Shown: positions 29,429 to 42,900 of the stretch, piece after piece
Numbering within the stretch: position 1 is the stretch's first letter
How the letters are laid out: every line of letters starts with the position of its first letter
From: Nematostella vectensis
Lineage: Eukaryota > Cnidaria > Anthozoa > Actiniaria > Edwardsiidae
Direction of reading: 5' to 3'
NCBI RefSeq assembly: GCF_932526225.1
Contig: NC_064035.1
Location: forward strand, 13,710,566-13,770,565
DNA length: 60,000 nucleotides
Position numbers and translations under genes: made by a program
Notes under the pieces: generated by a model
Databases searched by the model: none
Seen by the model: the letters and a program-made list of their open reading frames with translations, nothing else
What the model was told of the DNA's origin: nothing

Positions 29429-32400
29429 GTGAGTACATCTCTTTGATGTCGTTGCTCGATTGTATCCTATTGCAGCAGTCGACGCAAGGTCACGAACATC
29501 TTTAAAATGGAAGAGTACACATGAATAGGCGAAAAGCCCTGTATTCCGAGTCAGTACGCAAACAGGCAATTGAGCTTGGAGGCATCCGCGCGCGGATTAC
29601 TGTATATAATCAGCACAGAACTTTCTCTGTCATTAGCCGAATGTCATCAAGCAACACACGAACTAAATTACTAAGACACTAAGAGATGGTCAAGTAACAA
29701 CTGGATTGTTACTGGAATCAGAGAATAACAAACCTTGGGCTAATGACATTCTAAATATTCACATACATGCTATAAATGGTTCATTTTTAGAGGACGTATG
29801 GCGAAACTTAATATTTTCCTCTAGAACGATATTCTCAAACGATATTACTCTCTGTAGACGAGTAAATTGACTTTCAGGTTAAGAATTAAATAATGGTTTC
29901 TTTGAGTTTCGCGGTGTGATGTAGGTTTTGGAATTCTTGGTCATAGACACTGGTGCGAAGACAAAATTCCAAGGGTTATGATATGCCAGCGCTAATGAAC
30001 ATCATCGTGTCGTACCCTGCTAGAATAGACCTTTTTTCAGTTCAAATGAAATCTCCGCACAGCACATTAATCTCCCCACATAAAGCACTAAGCAATTTGC
30101 TATCAATGAAGATAATGAATTGTACATACTGTGATAATTATTAAGTCGCACGGGCCCCAAGCTCATTCGACTTGCTTAAAAAGCACAGATGATGACCCAT
30201 ACTTGTTTGCTCCACCTGGGGTTTATTTAACCCTTTAACACCCGTCGTCTACTCACGGATGATCACACTTGCTACCGATAATAACTCGACAGATACATTA
30301 TCGTAACAGTAGCAAATGTTAGGTACACACTTGCTATCCCAAGTTTTATCATATTGCTTTTTTTTTAATTTTGTGTGACGAGAAAACAGATCAACTTCCG
30401 CTTTCGCGTGAATATCGATTAGCTTATCGATCGATTCCAAAAGGCGGGAAAACATGAAGACTCGCGCGCGGTTAACTCATAAAAGTAGATTGTCAAACTT
30501 ACAACGAAATGTATATAGTGAATAATTAAAATATAGACAATGAGCAACTGAGACGCGAGTACTTTATTTATCCTTTTTGTTACTGGAATTCATTAGAGTG
30601 AATGTAATTTGGTAATTATGGATCGCATTCCGAAATGCGGTACGCCCCTAGAGAAAATAAGGTGCATGAGCGAAAAACAACAAATCGAATGTAAATTTCG
30701 GAATAGAATGCCAAAATTCAAATTAAATAATTGCCAAACCGCCAAGATGGCAACAGCTCCTTTCCGTGCGCCTAAAACGAGAAACAAAAAGTGTGATGCC
30801 AAATTGGCGTTGGCCGTTGTTACGGCCCGAAAAAAACAACAAAGCTTCGTCGGATTCAGAAGACAACTAGGACTCAGATATCGTGGAGGCCCTATAATAA
30901 ATGAGTGCTTCACTTGTAGAGCGTTGAGATTAACGAAAGTAATATTGCTGTTGAAAATTTTCCAAAGACCCCAAATGTGCTAGAAAGGTAAATGCATTAA
31001 CTGAAATATGTCATTTTATTTTATTACCACAACATGCCAACATCCAAAGTTATGAAATCGGAGATTTTGACTTCAGGTGCAATTTGAAGTTTTAATTCCG
31101 ATTTTTGCCAATAGAGGGATCTGCCAACACAACAAAAACAACAACAATGTAAAGTATTTTTATTTACACATTATGTAATTTAAAAATATCAGATGTAATA
31201 TTTAAACACAATCTCATAATAAAGTATTCAGTGATCATTATTCATTTTTTTATTTTGATGTAAATAGATAAGTACATATATTAACTATTGAAAATAAACT
31301 CTTTTTATCCTTTTGTAACTAAATATTGTTTGTTACAAATAAAAAAAAACGGAGAAAATTTTAAAAAAAGGAGAAAACCGGATGTCAATTTTTCAACCGG
31401 AGATTAACAAAAAAAAAACCCGGAGTGTTGGCATGTATGTTACCAGAAACCTAAAGTTACATGAGGTACAGCATCGTTGCACCTTTTGACCCCTCCATGG
31501 CATTTGCCGTGCCAAGTGTGGTTGTCAAAAGTGAATACATACTAATAATTAACTGAGCAGGGATCTGTATCAAAACAAAATGCTTTCTGTTTGATATATA
31601 TCACCAACCCCAGCCTTTCCCTGCTATCTATTCAAACCTACTCAATTCAATCCACTCCTGTAGATTCCGTGCTTGAGCGCAGTAGATTCCAACTGGGGGC
31701 TATACTTGTCATCTTAATATAATGGCATGCTTCTGATGTCAATGTTATCGTACTTCCAATGGCAATGTTAACATGCCTCTGATAGCAATGTTTACCTGCT
31801 TCTAATGAGAATGTTGATCTTGTTACAGAGCAGCGACCCGGGGTGTGTCCCAAAGCCCCTCCGCCACTGGAATGCCCCCCAACTCCAGACAACGAGTGTT
31901 TGACGGATGCCGATTGTCCTTTTTCCGAGAAATGCTGTTCAGACGGCTGTGGGAAACTGTGTGTAGGTGTGTCGAGGTCAAAATCTAGCTGTATATCCTT
32001 AATGATTAATCGCCCTTGGGGTTTAGAAACATGAAATTTAAACATGTATTGAGATGAGTAAATCTTTGTATAGTTTACATAGGTGTAGAAAAACAGTAAT
32101 TCGATGATCACGCAAGCTTGAAAGATTTTAGTTCTTTTTTTGTTAACCATATACGGTTTTTAGTCCTTTTTGAGCCATATACGTTTTAGTCCTTTTTTGT
32201 TAGCCATATACGGTTTTGAGCCTTTTTTAGCCATATACGGTCTTAAGTCCTTTTTTTAGACATTATTCGGTTTTTCAGTTCTTGTTTGTGAACCATATTA
32301 TATGGCTCACAGACAAGGACTAAAAACCTTATATGATATACGGTTTTTAGTCCTTGTCTGTGAGTCATATACGGTTTTAGTCCTTGTTTGTGAGCCATAC

Positions 32401-35400
32401 GGTTTTTTAGTCCTTGTTTGTGAGTCGTATACGGCTTTTAGTTCTTGTTTGTAGGCCATATATAGCACAGGTAGCTTACCCCTACATGTAACGACATACC
32501 TAGTAAAAAGAGACAAGGGATGAATTGGTTAGCGGTCTCGGTTAGAGTGACTTTAACCAAACTGTAGATGGTGAGCTCCCTGTGTAAGGTTGTGACTTTT
32601 TTTATTATATTTTCCACACACACCTCCCGCCGCCAATTTCTGACCTGGTTTGTTACAATTGCCATAACCAAAGGTTTTAATGGGTTTCATCTGGTAGGAG
32701 AGTTCTCTTTGTAGTGTTTAGGCGTGCTTTCCTCTCTCGCAGAACCGGACCCTGAGCCAATCACTGAGGCTCCCACCTCAGCTCCGACTCCGGAGCCAAT
32801 CACTGAGGCTCCCACCTCAGCTCCGACTCCTGAGCCAATCACTGAGGCTCCCACCTCAGCTCCGACTCCTGAGCCAATCACTGAGGCACCCCCCACTCCA
32901 GGGCCTGCACAAAAGGTATGTAGAATCCCTTAAGGATTATTATCCATATAGACTCGTAGCTATTCATCCCCTGATGCATCAGCCAAAACCCAAACTTTAA
33001 AAACCATTAAATATCTATTATATATTTCGACCGCCCAAACCTCGAACTCGAATGGCAGATGTTTGGAAAACTTGCTTACCTTTAGGACGGGCGTTTTCAT
33101 TGATTCACTGATTGGAAGTCTGTATGGACCGTCTACGTTACTTAAAGCGCATGCTTAAAGCTTTTCGAGCTATTACTAAAGTTTTCCTTTCTCTCAACTT
33201 GGAAAACGTGGTAGAAATACGTCCACAGCAAAGTGTTTTTAACTTAGAGCTGTGAAATAAATAAATTTCTCCTTAACTTAAGAAAGGTGTATTTTTTACA
33301 ATATTGTTGTTGTTTTCCACTCCAGGAGCTTGTTGTCATTGGACCAGATGGGCCACCTGGACCTCGAGGTCCTCCTGGTTACCCCGGACCGCCAGGACCC
33401 TCAGGAGTAAGTGAACAAAAATCAACAAATGCCACAAAATATAAGGGCATACCACAAAAATAAGGGCACCGTTTTGTAGCATATAGACCTGGTCCTCTGC
33501 CGGGAGGCCTCTTTTGCTTTTTTGTTTAAAGGACCAGATGCTTTTTTGCTTTTCATTTCAAGTCGGCTCTTTTGTGTACCGCCGATTTACTCTCTTTAGT
33601 CCATGTTCTCCCTTTTGATTAGCGTTCCAAATGACAATTTCGAAATTTCGCTAAAGTTACTTGAGAAAGTCTTATAAAATTCACAAGTTATCAATTTGTT
33701 TTTAAAAAATGTACCTTTGCACCAGAAAAGTTCGGAAAACTATCAAAATTTATATATGTCAACAAAAATCCTATTTCACACAAAATTTCCTAACATAAGC
33801 TCTTGACTGCAAATTATCCAGCCTTCTGGGTGTGTCGGTGTCTTGTCGGGCCTTTTCGTCGTACCCATGGCAACGGGGATGATAGGAGTCACATGAGCAA
33901 AATTCACATGATCATCATCATTAGAATTATAATCCGGGACCACCATTATGTTTAGCTGACACTGTGGTATCTTTCCCAGGCCGCAATTGCCGGATCTGCG
34001 GGACCGGATGTGAGTATGCACTAGTTGTTATTGATAATTATGCCAGCCATAACAATGAAGTGGAAGATGTCACCCTTTTCTCCCTTAGGGGCCGAGGGGA
34101 CCACGAGGCCCCCCTGGAAACCCCGGACAACGTGGACCACGCGGCCCCCCTGGACCGCCATCATCAGGAGTAGCCGTAGGTTTTCGGTCAATTCGTATGT
34201 TGTTTGTCGAATATCGTATGCCGTTTATCGTATACCGTATGTCGTATATTGTATGCAATATATCGTATGCCATATATCGTATGTGTATCTGATTTATCAT
34301 TGAAAAAAGCTGCCTTGTTGGAGAATCTTTTACTCTACACTGTTCATATTGTGCGTAACATAATTCTGTATATTGTGTATTGTATATAATATGTGTAATA
34401 CCATGATCACCTCGGATTCTTTTGTTTTCTAAGGGACGATTACTAGCGAAATTCCCTTGAAAGCAGTAGATGGTTCTAAATTTCCCTCATGCATTAAAAA
34501 TGATGAGGGAGATTTAGTTTCAAAATTTCCCTCATGCATTTATAATGAGGAAAATTTAGGAAAAAGACAAAAAAATCTTCTAAAATTCCCTCTACATCAG
34601 TGTATGAGAGAAATTTAGAACCAAGATGCTTGTCTTTTAGTTTCCTCCAGGTAAACAAATAGAAGGCAGCTTCCTGATTGGCGCAGGAATAGACCCTGCG
34701 CCAAGATACCAGAGTAGATCCCTGTGGGATGAAGAAATGAACTGTAGATATGTAGGGCAATTATGTAAATCCACTATGTTTGATTTGAGAATTGTTCGTG
34801 AAAATATGGTGGTCCTTAGAGGGATAAAAAGAACAATGCGTATGCAATGCCCTGATCCATTGAACCGTGATCGCCGAATACAACCTAACATTTAATCACT
34901 TAATTTCCCTCGTGTCATGCTAAAACTAATAATAAGATTGTGTATATCGTATGTATATTGTATACATTATGCGTAACATTATTGTTCATATCAAAAGTCT
35001 ATTGTATACATTATCTGAAACTTGACAGCGTATATCTTTGTAGATGGAATCCTACCCTGGGGCAAAAGGCCCAGTCTATAGACCGCTCATCCATTACGCC
35101 AGTCACATAGAGGTAATGAAGTTTTTTCGACTATTTGTTTTAAGTAATTGGAGAATTTCCTGTTAGAAATAAAGGAAGACTAGGGCGGAGGTGTGGGGGT
35201 ACAGCAGTACCAGACTTATGAGGGGGGAGGTGAGGGGATACAGCAGTACCGCTTATGAGGGAGAGGGTGGGTGAGCGGGTAAAGCAGTACCGCTTATTAG
35301 GAAGTGTTAACTATTTCCTTTGCCCTATACCAAATTCAGCCAGGTTCTTCCGTTTTTCAGGCGCCAGAAAGTGGGAATCCTGGGCCTCGTGGGCCGCGTG

Positions 35401-38400
35401 GGGCATTGGTAAGACTGTTGTCCATAATAATTAAGCTCCTCTCCTGTTTTTATATGTAACCTGCTATCCGGCACTTAGATACGGAAACCACCGTTTCTGG
35501 GATTTGGGGATTCCGTAGGCGCGCGCCTACCGGGCTAGCATGCTATAGTATTGAAATATCGGAAAGGTTTTTGATTTTAACGGAACAACACGTTTTGTTC
35601 TCTCCGATTGGTCAACGCATTGCATGAGATATTTTGTGTGGTACCCATCAAAGGCAAATACAAATGAAAAAAGTTCTAGGATTTTTACTGGCGGAAGCCA
35701 AAATGAATATCCCTGCTTGGAATTTATGGGTCTGAGCTCGCAGATTACTCAAAATCGCAATAACTCCAGACGAACTAACCTGTCTGTCCTCGTCGTCCCG
35801 CACTAAATGTGACGATAAAAAATAGCTGACATGTAGAGTATTCTGTTCGCAAATGGTTATATTGCCTTCGACGTCTAATTGTATAAAAGAATAAGCGTTA
35901 AAATACTCATGATCATATGTATGCCATGTTTTATTAGCATTTACGGATTGTTTTCTAGGGGTATCGTGGTAGCTCTGGTCAGATGGGTGAATCTGGAGAT
36001 CCTGGTAGATTGGTAAGATAACGATTTCAATGGAACCGGGATAGCTCCTAATTTTTTTAGTCATGTCAGATGTTCGCAAAATCCCTCATAAGTCAACCCA
36101 AAGAACAATTTAGAATCTTAATTCCGCGTGTCTTGGTAAGGCTTTTCAATAATATTACCTGATTTTTGAATATTGATATGAATATTTTGATATCCTCTTA
36201 ATAAGTATATATACGAATGTGTCAACTCACTTTTTGCCGTTGATCTTCAGGGTGCTATCGGCAATCCTGGACCCATGGGACTGAAAGGGCGCCGAGGACC
36301 AAGGGTAAGTACAAGCCATATGACTTATTGAATCTTACGTCCTCGCCTGGACCTATTCAATCGCTATTTGCCAGAGGTCAGAGGGGCTCAGTAAGAAATT
36401 AGAGACATTTAGAATCGCGTTTTCAGAATTAACCGCAAACGGCAAACCGCGGTTAGCCGTTTCCGGTTTACGGTTTGACGTACTAGCGAAAACGTAGTTT
36501 AGCACATTTGGCGGGGTAAAGTGTAAAACATATGCTCGACTTCAACCGTGTCAAAAGTATTAGTAGTTGTACAAATTAGTAATTGTGCAAATTGTCAATG
36601 AAAATATATTTTTTCAAGAGTCAAATAATCAAGAACACCAATTCATGGTCTCAAACGTGAGCTCATAGAAAATTTGAGGGGAAAACTGCTTTGGTAAATC
36701 ACTTACCGCTAGACGGTGCTCCTGAGCTCAATTATATTACACACGAATCCTATTTTACATGAATTTGCAGGGAATGCGTGGTAAAGCTGGAATGTCAGGT
36801 CCGAAAGGGTACAGTGGTGAAAAGGGGATGCAAGGAGACCGTGGAGAAAATGGGCTTCCAGGAAAACTTGGACATCAAGGCAAACGGGGCCGCCGGGGTA
36901 AACCAGGGCCGGAGGGACCCGCTGGAGTCCAGGTAATTAGACCAGGAAGACCTGATAAAGCCGGTCCTTAGAGACCCGCTGGAGTCCAGGTAATAAGAAC
37001 AGGAAGACCTGGTAAAGCAGGTCCTGAGGGACCCGCTGGAGTCCAGGTAATTAGAACAGGAAGAACTGGTAAAACACGGCCTATAGAACCCTGACTAGGG
37101 CCTGAGACCAATAGACTAAGTAAGTTAGTATGTGGACGTTGTGCGTGGAAAACTTGTCCAACATATCAAGGTCAGCCTAATAAGTAGATAAATTTTAATT
37201 CGATTCGCCGCGGGGTTTGCTGGGAAAATTTGACTTCGGATACACTTCGGGATATGATCGTTATGAAGCGCCAGCCTAGAATCACTTTATAAAGAAGAGT
37301 ATATCTAAATAATCAAAAGATTTTTAGGTTTGTTAAACAATTCTTACATATTTGCTTCTATGGCAGGTTGGTTTGATAAACTCGAACGCGGTTGCATTCC
37401 ATTCATATTCCGAGTTATGATCGTTCAAACTTAACGTCAAGTTATTGATTTATAAAGAGCAATACGTGCCGAAACACACGAGCTCATGTAAACACGCTCT
37501 CATTTGGTCATTTCGAGTATTTAAGCTCAGTTTTTTTTCGCCCGTTTCCGATTCCTTTTGACATTAAATCGAGTTGCAAAGCTTTATTGAGGTTATCTGT
37601 AGGTTCAAACATATTATTTCGTACAAAAACATGCCCTCGCATATTTACTCATCGAATGATGATTTTACACTTTTTATGTTATTATGCAAAATAGATATAG
37701 TACAACAGTTATGTGATCAATTGTAGCAGGTATTTCATCTTTGTGAAAGAAAAAGTAACTGAAATTCGACATGCTCGACGTGTCTTTTCGAACAGTTCAA
37801 TACAAGCACTAATAAGATTATTTTTAGAACACAAATTTTAGTGTTGGCTTCGTGGCTAAGTGGTTTAGGTCAGTGATCCTTAGGTTGCATAAGGCCACGG
37901 GTTCGAGTCCTCCACACTGAATTTTTCTCTTTTTTTTTTTAATCCTTGGGAGTCTACCGTTCATCAATACTTTTTATAGTATGATTATACTAAGAAATAA
38001 CCGAGAGATATATGATTACATTACAGTTGTAATACTTGCTGCAGTAGCTACATGCACATATTACGGGCCTATTTTTGATTTTGTTTTTTCTTCTTTAATA
38101 GGGCATGGAAGGTCGACAAGGAGTTCAAGGCAAAGATGGAGAAGAGGTATTTCTAGGAACTGGGGTAGTATAACCAGGTATTTCTAGGAACTGGGGTAGT
38201 ATAACCAGGTATTTCTCAGTACATGAACTGGGGAAATATGACCAGGTTTTAGTGTGGCATGGTAAACAGTCGGCCATTGAGCACGACCGAGAATCTCAAG
38301 TGAATATTGGTGGTTCTCTCAATCATCCGCTGCACTATTCCTCTAAAAGAGCCGCTTTCATTTTAACAACATTCAGTCTAGAATTTCCTTTAAAAACATT

Positions 38401-39911
38401 CTCAGAATATACTCCAGCTACATTGGATTACGAAATGATCATACGATGATGGTTGTGGTAATCATGTCAAATACATGAACAGTTTGGGTGTCATGTGCAG
38501 TATATGTTGCGGTCCTAAATGTTTCAGGGCGGTTATACCATGATCCAAGAGTAATGTGGTCGTATGAGCAAACAATGAATAATTTTTCATCTCTCTAGAG
38601 ACCACCACATTTTTACATTGACAAGGGTACGCAAACATATCTAATGATGCTGCATTTTACAGGGCCCTGTCGGAAGAAAAGGAGCCATTGGCCCACAAGG
38701 TCCTCCAGGTGTAATTGTAAGTGTAATCTTATTTGAAATAAAATAGTAAATGCGCAAAATCCAGTCAAATGTTCTAAATTGGTTGATGCAATAAAACTAT
38801 GTAAATAGCTATATTTGAAAATTAGCTCCCGAGAAAAGTGTAGAAAAGTTGTGTCTATTTTTAGGCCGTTATCTCATTTTCTTGTATTCGTGTTCTTGAA
38901 GAACAATACAGAAAAGAAACAAACATTTGGATTTGCTTCAGATTTGATTTCAGAATATAACGCGATAGAGCTTCATGATACACCTTTCAAAAACACCATA
39001 ACTAAAGCAATAAAATTGCTACTAGAAGTAACGTTCTCCTTTCCTCAGCTGATACTTTCTTAATGTATTATCTCTTCCATAGGGACCCCAAGGCAAATCA
39101 GGTTCGCACGGGAGACCTGGGGTTGAGGTAAGTGCTGCTGACCTTCTACGAGTTTATTCTGTAGTTCAGCTGCCCTAGATATATAATAACCTAATCCCTT
39201 TCTCAGGGTCCTCCTGGCCCTAATGGCGCTCCTGGACGACCCGGTGTCCGAGGTCCTAAAGGCGAATCCGGGAGTCGCGGTTTACCTGGAAATCATGGTG
39301 TCCAAGGGGAGAGGGGATCTCAAGGGGGGAGAGGCATCAAAGGCGGACGTGGAAACGAAGGCTCAGCAGGAATTCCTGGTCGCGCCGGAAACAAGGGAGG
39401 ACGGGTAAGAAACGGACGTGGAGAGAAGTAGATTGATTAACTCCTGAATGGAGGGATAGGAAAGACGAACTTGGGAAGGGAGAAGTAGATAAGATGCACT
39501 ATGGGAGGGATAAGACGGACTGTGGGAGGGAGGGGCAGAGAGGACGGCCATTGGTAGGGAGGGGTAGGTTCGGCGGACTTTGTGGTCGTTCCTAACATAA
39601 ATACTGACCGTGTCATGACACAGTAAGAATGGTCATCTATTATCTGGATAGGTAGTACTTGTTCCCTCGTTTGACGCTTTTTGTTTGTATATAGGGCGAC
39701 CGAGGTCCAGTTGGTCCCGTTGGTGTTATAGGAAATCCCGGTCTTATGGTAAATATCCTTCCCGATTCGCCTACCTTACTACGATATACAAGACTTTCCC
39801 ACCCTGTGGTTGTATTTATAGGGCATTCAAGGTTCTGAAGGCCCCTATGGTCCGCAAGGGATGACGGTAGGTTCACTCATACCCACCCTTCCACTTTTTA
39901 CAGAATCAATC

Positions 39912-39942
<31 letters not shown>

Positions 39943-42900
39943 AAACAACAACAACAAAGGGGTTTTCGATTGCAGATCCCAGAAAAATAAGTACAATGTG
40001 CAGTAGGTCAGGACACACACACCCCCACACGTTCACGCCCACACACACATAGAAACAAAACGTTAAACATAAGAGTAATCTGTTTCAAAACAGAATTATG
40101 AATGAGATTTAATGAGCATCAATAGTGCTCCAAGAAACTTAGTTTTAGTTTCCTTTTGAAATCAGACAAAGAAGAGTCCTTAAGATTTTTATTCAAAGCA
40201 TTCCATGTTTTGGGACCTTGAAAACGAATATTGAAAATCTTATAATTAGTCCTAGCTTTTGGACGATAATAACTCTGTTTTGCAGCTAACCTAGTGTTGT
40301 AGCCATGGACTTGATCAGTTATTTTTTTAGAAGTCACGAAAAGCTATTGGCAATAAGTCAGTAATTATACATTGAAACTGAAATATGTAATGTGACAAGG
40401 TCAAAACATTCTAAGATGTTAAGTGATTTACACAAAGGGCTCGAGGAATGGTCAAATGCAGAAAAGGTTATAATACGTATAGCCCTTTTTTGCAGAATAA
40501 AGATTGGATTTAAGTAAGTTGTGTTGTTGTTTGTAAGTGTTGCCCCAGATGATCAAACGATAGGTAAGAAAAGGGTATATAAGTGTAAAGTACAGATTAA
40601 CTAAAATATATTTCGTGACAAAGCGGCGGAGTTTACTAAGAATGCCAATATTTCTTCTTATTTTCTTAGAAATGGGCTAAACTTGCTTTTTCCAGCTTAG
40701 ATTTTCATCAATTATGACCCCAAGATAGCTGAAACTAAACTCTCTTTTCAGCTGCATACCACTGATCATGATATTTAGGACAATGGTATTCATATTTCTC
40801 TGGTGTGGGTGAAATATGACATGATTTGATTTTTGCATATTTAGTGATAGCTTATTGGCACTTCATTCGAAATTTAAAGTGGTCTCAAGATCTCTAAGAT
40901 ACTTATTTTCATAAAATAAATTGGCATCTTCCGCGAACAAGTAAAAATCAAATAAATTAGAAAAATTATGGAAATCATTGATGTATATCAAAAACAATAG
41001 GGGGCCGAGGACTGACCCTTGTGGAATTCCGCAGGACATAGTGCAATATTCAAATTTCACTCCATTAACAGTGGAGTGCAATCTTCAAACGTTCACCAAG
41101 GCTTTGACCTTTTATCCTAACAGGGTGACCGTGGAAAACCAGGACTTGTTGGGGACCCCGGAAAGAAAGGAATGGCGGTAAGTGTGAAGAGTGATTACTG
41201 AGACTTGCCTGTTGTTCCAGGAAGGCACTTGCTGTTTATGTCTTGGGTGTTGTTAACTCTGTTTTCTCTTTGCTAGGGCAGGGCAGGCGCCATGGGCATG
41301 CGGGGTCTTCCTGGACCTCCAGGACGCAGGGTAAGTTCTCTCCTATGCCTCCAGTGAAAAGGGTAAGTTCTCCGCCCCCTCCAGGACGCACGGTAAGCTC
41401 TCTCCACTACCTCCAGGACGCAGGGTAAGTTCTCTTCTCTCCCTCCAGGACGCACGGTAAGTTCTCTTCTCTCCCTCCAGGACGCAGGGTAAGTTATCTT
41501 CTCTCCCTCCAGAACGCAGGGTAAGTTCTCAAGGACGTAGGGTAAGTTCTCTCCTCTCCCTCCAGGACGCACGGTAAGTTTTCTCCTCCCCCTCCAGGAC
41601 GCAGGGTAAGTTCTCTTCTCTCCCTCCAGGACGCAGGGTAAGTTCTCTTCTCTCCCTCCAGGACGCAGGGTAAGTTCTCTTCTCTCCCTCCAGGACGCAG
41701 GGTAAGTTCTCTCCTCTCCCTCCAGGACGCACGGTAAGTTCTCTCCTATGCCTCCAGGACGCAGGGTAAGTTCTCTTCTCTCCCTCCAGGACGCACGGTA
41801 AGTTCTCTCCTCTCCCTGCAAGACGCAGGGTAAGTTCTCTTCTCTCCCTCCAAGACGCAGGGTAAGTTCTCTCCTCTCCCTCCAAGACGCAGGGTAAGTT
41901 CTCTTCTCTCCCTCCAGGACGCAGGGTAAGTTCTCTTCTCTCCCTCCAGGACGCAGGGTAAGTTCTCTCCTCTCCCTTAAGGACGCACAGTAAGTTCTCT
42001 CCTATGCCTCCAGGACGCAGGGTAAGTTCTCTTCTCTCCCTCCAGGACGCAGGGTAAGTTCTCTCCTCTCCCTCCAGGACGCAGGGTAAGTTCTCTCCCC
42101 TACCTCCAGGAAGAAGGTTATGTTCTCTCCCCTCCCTCCAGGACGCACGGTAAGCTCTCTCCCCTTCCTCCAGGAAGAAGGTTAAGTTCTCTTCTCTCCC
42201 TCCAGGACGCACGGTAAGTTCTCTCCTCTCCGTCAAGGACGCAGGGTAAGTTCTCTCCTATGCCTCCAGGACGCACGGTAAGTTCTCTCCTCTCCCTCCA
42301 GGACGCAGGGTAAGTTCTCTTCTCTCCCTCCAGGACGCAGGGTAAGTTCTCTCCTCTCCCTCCAGGACGCAGGGTAAGTTCTCTCCTCTCCCTCCAGGAC
42401 GCAGGGTAAGTTCTCTTCTCTCCCTCCAAGACGCAGGGTAAGTTCTCTCCTCTCCCTGCAAGACGCAGGGTAAGTTCTCTTCTCTCCCTCCAAGACGCAG
42501 GGTAAGTTCTCTCCTCTCCCTCCAAGACGCAGGGTAAGTTCTCTTCTCTCCCTCCAAGACGCAGGGTAAGTTCTCTTCTCTCCCTCCAAGACGCAGGGTT
42601 AGTTCTCTCCTCTCCCTCCAAGACGCAGGGTTAGTTCTCTCCTCTCCCTCCAAGACGCAGGGTAAGTTCTCTCCTCTCCCTCCAGGACGTAGGGTAAGTT
42701 CTCTTCTCTCCCTCCAAGACGCAGGGTAAGTTCTCTCCTCTCCCTCCAAGACGCAGGGTTAGTTCTCTCCTCTCCCTCCAAGACGCAGGGTAAGTTCTCT
42801 CCTCTCCCTCCAGGACGTAGGGTAAGTTCTCTTCTCTCCCTCCAGGACGCAGGGTAAGTTCTCTTCTCTCCCTCCAAGACGCAGGGTAAGTTCTCTTCTC

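Noticed and set aside
30609-30983. 124-codon open frame in collagen intron 1
   Set aside because: Basic and Cys-containing but without a known motif. It could be a fragment of an unidentified element, which cannot be supported.
32687-32896. Minus-strand [13 protein letters not shown] repeat frame
   Set aside because: Reverse of the coding 39-bp repeat in collagen exon 3.
37846-37919. Functional tRNA gene
   Set aside because: With the A box set at standard position the 5' GGCTTCG does not pair with the 3' CACACTG, and the T stem has mismatches. It is kept only as tRNA-like.
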